Shown here: positions 31,012 through 32,842 of the stretch, piece by piece
How the letters are laid out: each line of letters starts with the position of its first letter
How positions within the stretch are numbered: position 1 is the stretch's first letter
Assembly (NCBI GenBank): GCA_964370195.1
Contig: CAYJIH010000019.1
Location: forward strand, 1 to 32,842
Direction: 5' to 3'
From: JAAYCI01 sp964370195
GTDB taxonomy: Bacteria > Bacillota > Clostridia > Oscillospirales > Ruminococcaceae
Length of the DNA: 32,842 nucleotides
The notes under the pieces: model-generated
Database searches by the model: none
What the model was told of the DNA's origin: nothing
What the model saw: only the letters and a program-made list of their open reading frames with translations
Position numbers and translations under genes: made by a program

Positions 31012-31809
31012 TTACTCTATGTCGTCTTTATCAATCACAAACAAAGTTGCTTCAGGATCATCAATAAAAGCTGTTGGCGTGTTCCAAGAACCATCTAAAA
31101 GCTCGATGTTATCAACACCCAAAGCATTCAACGCTTCTAATGTGTATGTATACCCAATATGACCCTCAGCAATTTCATCAAATTTTGCATCTTGGCCAAT
31201 GGTTGTGATTGCCTGATTTACGCCAATCATTTCATAAAAAGCGGCTTCTCTATCTGTGGTTACACTTAGATACTCTTCAATTGCTTGCCTTTCCTCTTCG
31301 CCAAGTTCTCCAAACAAATCGATGTCCTGCGTTGCACCACCATGAAACCCTAGTAAAGAATTTTCGCTAAGATATAAAGTTTTTGCCGCCAAAGCGACAT
31401 AATTTGCTGCTGATGAGAAGGCATAATCTTTAATTTCAACATCCAATTGATTTTCGTGAATAAATTCGGCCAAATCCAGTCCATCATTTATTTCGCCACC
31501 CAAGGACTTTAACACAATGCGTTCAATGTCATCTGTATGTAGTTCAATTAATTGGCGTATCGACTCTGCATGGATGTCACCTTCATAAACAATTGTATTG
31601 CCTTCAACATAAACGGTTGCCGGAATCAATTCTTCAAAATCTTGACTTTCACTATCCATTTCACTATTTACAGAAGTGGCTTCTACCGGCTCGACTTCAG
31701 ATGGTGCTGTTGAGTGCTCTTCTTCTGCATTGCTTGTGGCGCTGCACCCAGTGAATACAAGTAAACTGATTAGCAGAAAAATCATAGTCTTAAAAAAACG
31801 CTTCTTCAT
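31012..31809 (-). CDS. Secreted lipoprotein with ClpP/crotonase-like domain (COG3904-like)
   Basis: 265 residues. Signal peptide MKKRFFKTMIFLLISLLVF with lipobox FTGCSA; a Ser/Glu-rich linker (about 25-60) precedes the folded part. LKSLGGEINDGLDLAEFIHENQLDVEIKDY and AFSSAANYVALAAKTLYLSENSLLGFHGG resemble ClpP-fold periplasmic proteins (COG3904 type), in which the Ser of the SSAA segment and the His of GFHGG would be catalytic. A third catalytic residue is not assigned. It may be a surface protease or an inactive relative. GGAGG lies just before ATG 31809, and the promoter at 31878-31906 is good. It is a single gene, convergent with the permease. No neighbour hints at its role. Confidence 0.65.
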   Translation of the reverse strand: MKKRFFKTMIFLLISLLVFTGCSATSNAEEEHSTAPSEVEPVEATSVNSEMDSESQDFEELIPATVYVEGNTIVYEGDIHAESIRQLIELHTDDIERIVLKSLGGEINDGLDLAEFIHENQLDVEIKDYAFSSAANYVALAAKTLYLSENSLLGFHGGATQDIDLFGELGEEERQAIEEYLSVTTDREAAFYEMIGVNQAITTIGQDAKFDEIAEGHIGYTYTLEALNALGVDNIELLDGSWNTPTAFIDDPEATLFVIDKDDIE

Positions 31810-31877
31810 ACTTCCTCCTTGTATATTGGAAACATAATGGATTTTAAGGTTCTATTATGGAAACCTTTATACTTATA

Positions 31878-31906
31878 ATAATAGCAAACGATATTTTTAA
31901 TTTCAA
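31878..31906 (-). promoter_or_regulatory. Promoter of the ClpP-like lipoprotein gene
   Basis: Minus strand TTGAAA (31901-31906), 17 bases, TATTAT (31878-31883). The rest of 31907-32054 shows nothing recognisable. Confidence 0.6.
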
Positions 31907-32054
31907 GTTCCACCGTAGGAGCTTATTTTCAAAAGGACGTTAATATGTGAATAAATGATTTTTACAATTCGGAAAATATTGATGGTTTACCGAAAACGAT
32001 GGGATGATGTAAATAGTGCCATGTTGGCTTGTGTTTGGCCAGAGGGCATAAAAA

Positions 32055-32085
32055 TAGCGAAGCAGTAAAAAATACTGCTTCGCTA
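32055..32085 (-). terminator. Terminator of the surface-protein gene
   Basis: 13-base perfect arms TAGCGAAGCAGTA / TACTGCTTCGCTA with a 5-base loop. On the minus strand the stem is followed by TTTTTA. Confidence 0.85.
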
Positions 32086-32125
32086 CAAAGTGTAACGGAT
32101 AGGGGGGAACGACAATTTTTATTTT

Positions 32126-32842
32126 TTAAAACAAAACCATGTTTGCCTTGCATAAGTGCACTGCAGGCAGGGACGCCGTGCCTGTTTGCGGGCTGAATGC
32201 CGATGTAGTACCACTTGCTTTGTGTACGATTACGCTGTACACAGAGAAGCTTGTGGCAGTAAACTCCACATAGCCGTTATACACGTCAACCGGGCGTATT
32301 TCCTCCACACTACCATCGTTTTTAATGTGCAGCACGGTGACAGTATCTTGTGGTGTTAGGCCCGGCACATTGATGCGCAAGCGTGTGTTTCCGTTTTCGG
32401 GTTGTACTTCTTGGCCTGCGGCGTTCGTCATCGTGATATCTTGCAAAAAGTTCACTGTGCCTGCGATGCCATGTTGGGTGGCATAGGCTGTAAGTTTTTC
32501 TAAATTCGCCTGTTTTTCTGCCTCGGTTTGCGGGTTTAGGTGCAAAGTGTTGCCACTAGGTAAGGTGGAATTTTCTGCATCCAAAGTGCCCGTGGGCTGA
32601 TAGGGCAGGGTTTCACCGGCTGTATTTGCCACAATAAAGGGCACCGATAGTGTGCCACCATAATTGCCCAGACCTATAATTGCGAGGTTGTAAATTCCCA
32701 CTGTCGTAGCGGTGTTGCCACTTATTGTAATGTCTACTGAACAAAAGCCATTCTCCGAAAGCAGCAAACTCTAAACCACTCCCAAAGAAACGCAAATAAC
32801 TTTTGAAAAGGCACGCACTGAATTTTCCTTAAATTCAGCACC
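32126..32842 (-). pseudogene. C-terminal part of a surface protein with repeat domains, interrupted by a stop
   Basis: Read on the minus strand from the window edge, the frame gives 23 codons (GAEFKENSVRAFSKVIC...), a TAG at about 32774, then an open frame of about 213 codons without a normal start. The first section, ITISGNTATTVGIYNLAIIGLGNYGGT, has the GxYxxxIxGxGNYxGT pattern of MBG/Ig-like repeats of Gram-positive surface proteins. Later, GNTRLRINVPG, VTVLHIKNDGSVEEIRP and FTATSFSVYSVIV are typical of their C-terminal beta domains. It ends with SPQTGTASLPAVHLC, which recalls a sorting signal but lacks the hydrophobic and basic tail. It is probably the decayed or truncated end of a larger adhesin; a TTG start downstream of the stop is the alternative. 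Confidence 0.5.

Overview
The window looks like chromosome of a strictly anaerobic, fermentative Firmicute of class Clostridia. The evidence is moderate-to-low GC, Gram-positive-type AGGAGG ribosome binding sites, an adhE gene with a Rex-type redox operator, two [FeFe]-hydrogenase-type proteins, and no respiratory genes. I cannot name the genus. No tRNA, rRNA, CRISPR array, prophage or insertion sequence was seen.

Layout, left to right. (1) 1-10344 is a signalling block. It holds the N-terminus of a membrane protein (-), a PNPOx-ferredoxin fusion (-), a large CACHE-GGDEF-EAL-PAS-PAS-GGDEF protein (-), and, transcribed divergently, a receiver-HD-GYP phosphodiesterase, a BarA-like hybrid histidine kinase ending in an HPt domain, and a small cysteine-containing DUF6125-like protein. 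This block can make, break and gate cyclic di-GMP. (2) 10463-15541 holds a GntR/UTRA regulator, a VOC-fold protein, adhE behind a Rex site and a helically phased direct repeat, and a choline/aminoglycoside-kinase-like protein. (3) 15663-20199 is a hydrogenase operon: a thioredoxin-like [2Fe-2S] protein, a sensory-type [FeFe] hydrogenase with a PAS domain, a SpoIIE/PP2C phosphatase with an extra C-terminal domain, and a group B-type [FeFe] hydrogenase. It probably couples H2 sensing to protein dephosphorylation. (4) 20516-28668 is a phosphonate locus: a divergent DeoR regulator, then phnX, an iron-dependent alcohol dehydrogenase resembling phosphonoacetaldehyde reductase, a UgpB/MalE-type ABC importer (binding lipoprotein, two permeases, ATPase), and a PHP-domain phosphoesterase. 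The genes are tightly packed or overlapping. (5) 28669-30852 holds a gene-free stretch bounded by a good promoter and a strong terminator (candidate small RNA), then an ArsR repressor, a 13-codon cysteine-rich leader ORF and an ArsP-like permease with a loop of nine vicinal-thiol motifs. (6) 30853-32842 holds a bidirectional terminator, a ClpP/crotonase-like lipoprotein (-) and the C-terminal part of a surface protein (-) that appears interrupted.

The best candidate for an undescribed system is the phosphonate locus. It has phosphonatase, an alcohol dehydrogenase, a sugar/glycerophosphodiester-type importer and a PHP phosphoesterase, but no AEP transaminase. One reading is anaerobic use of 2-hydroxyethylphosphonate or its esters: import the ester, hydrolyse it, oxidise to phosphonoacetaldehyde, cleave to acetaldehyde and phosphate, and hand acetaldehyde to AdhE. 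The Cys-rich leader peptide and Cys-rich arsenical permease are a second candidate.
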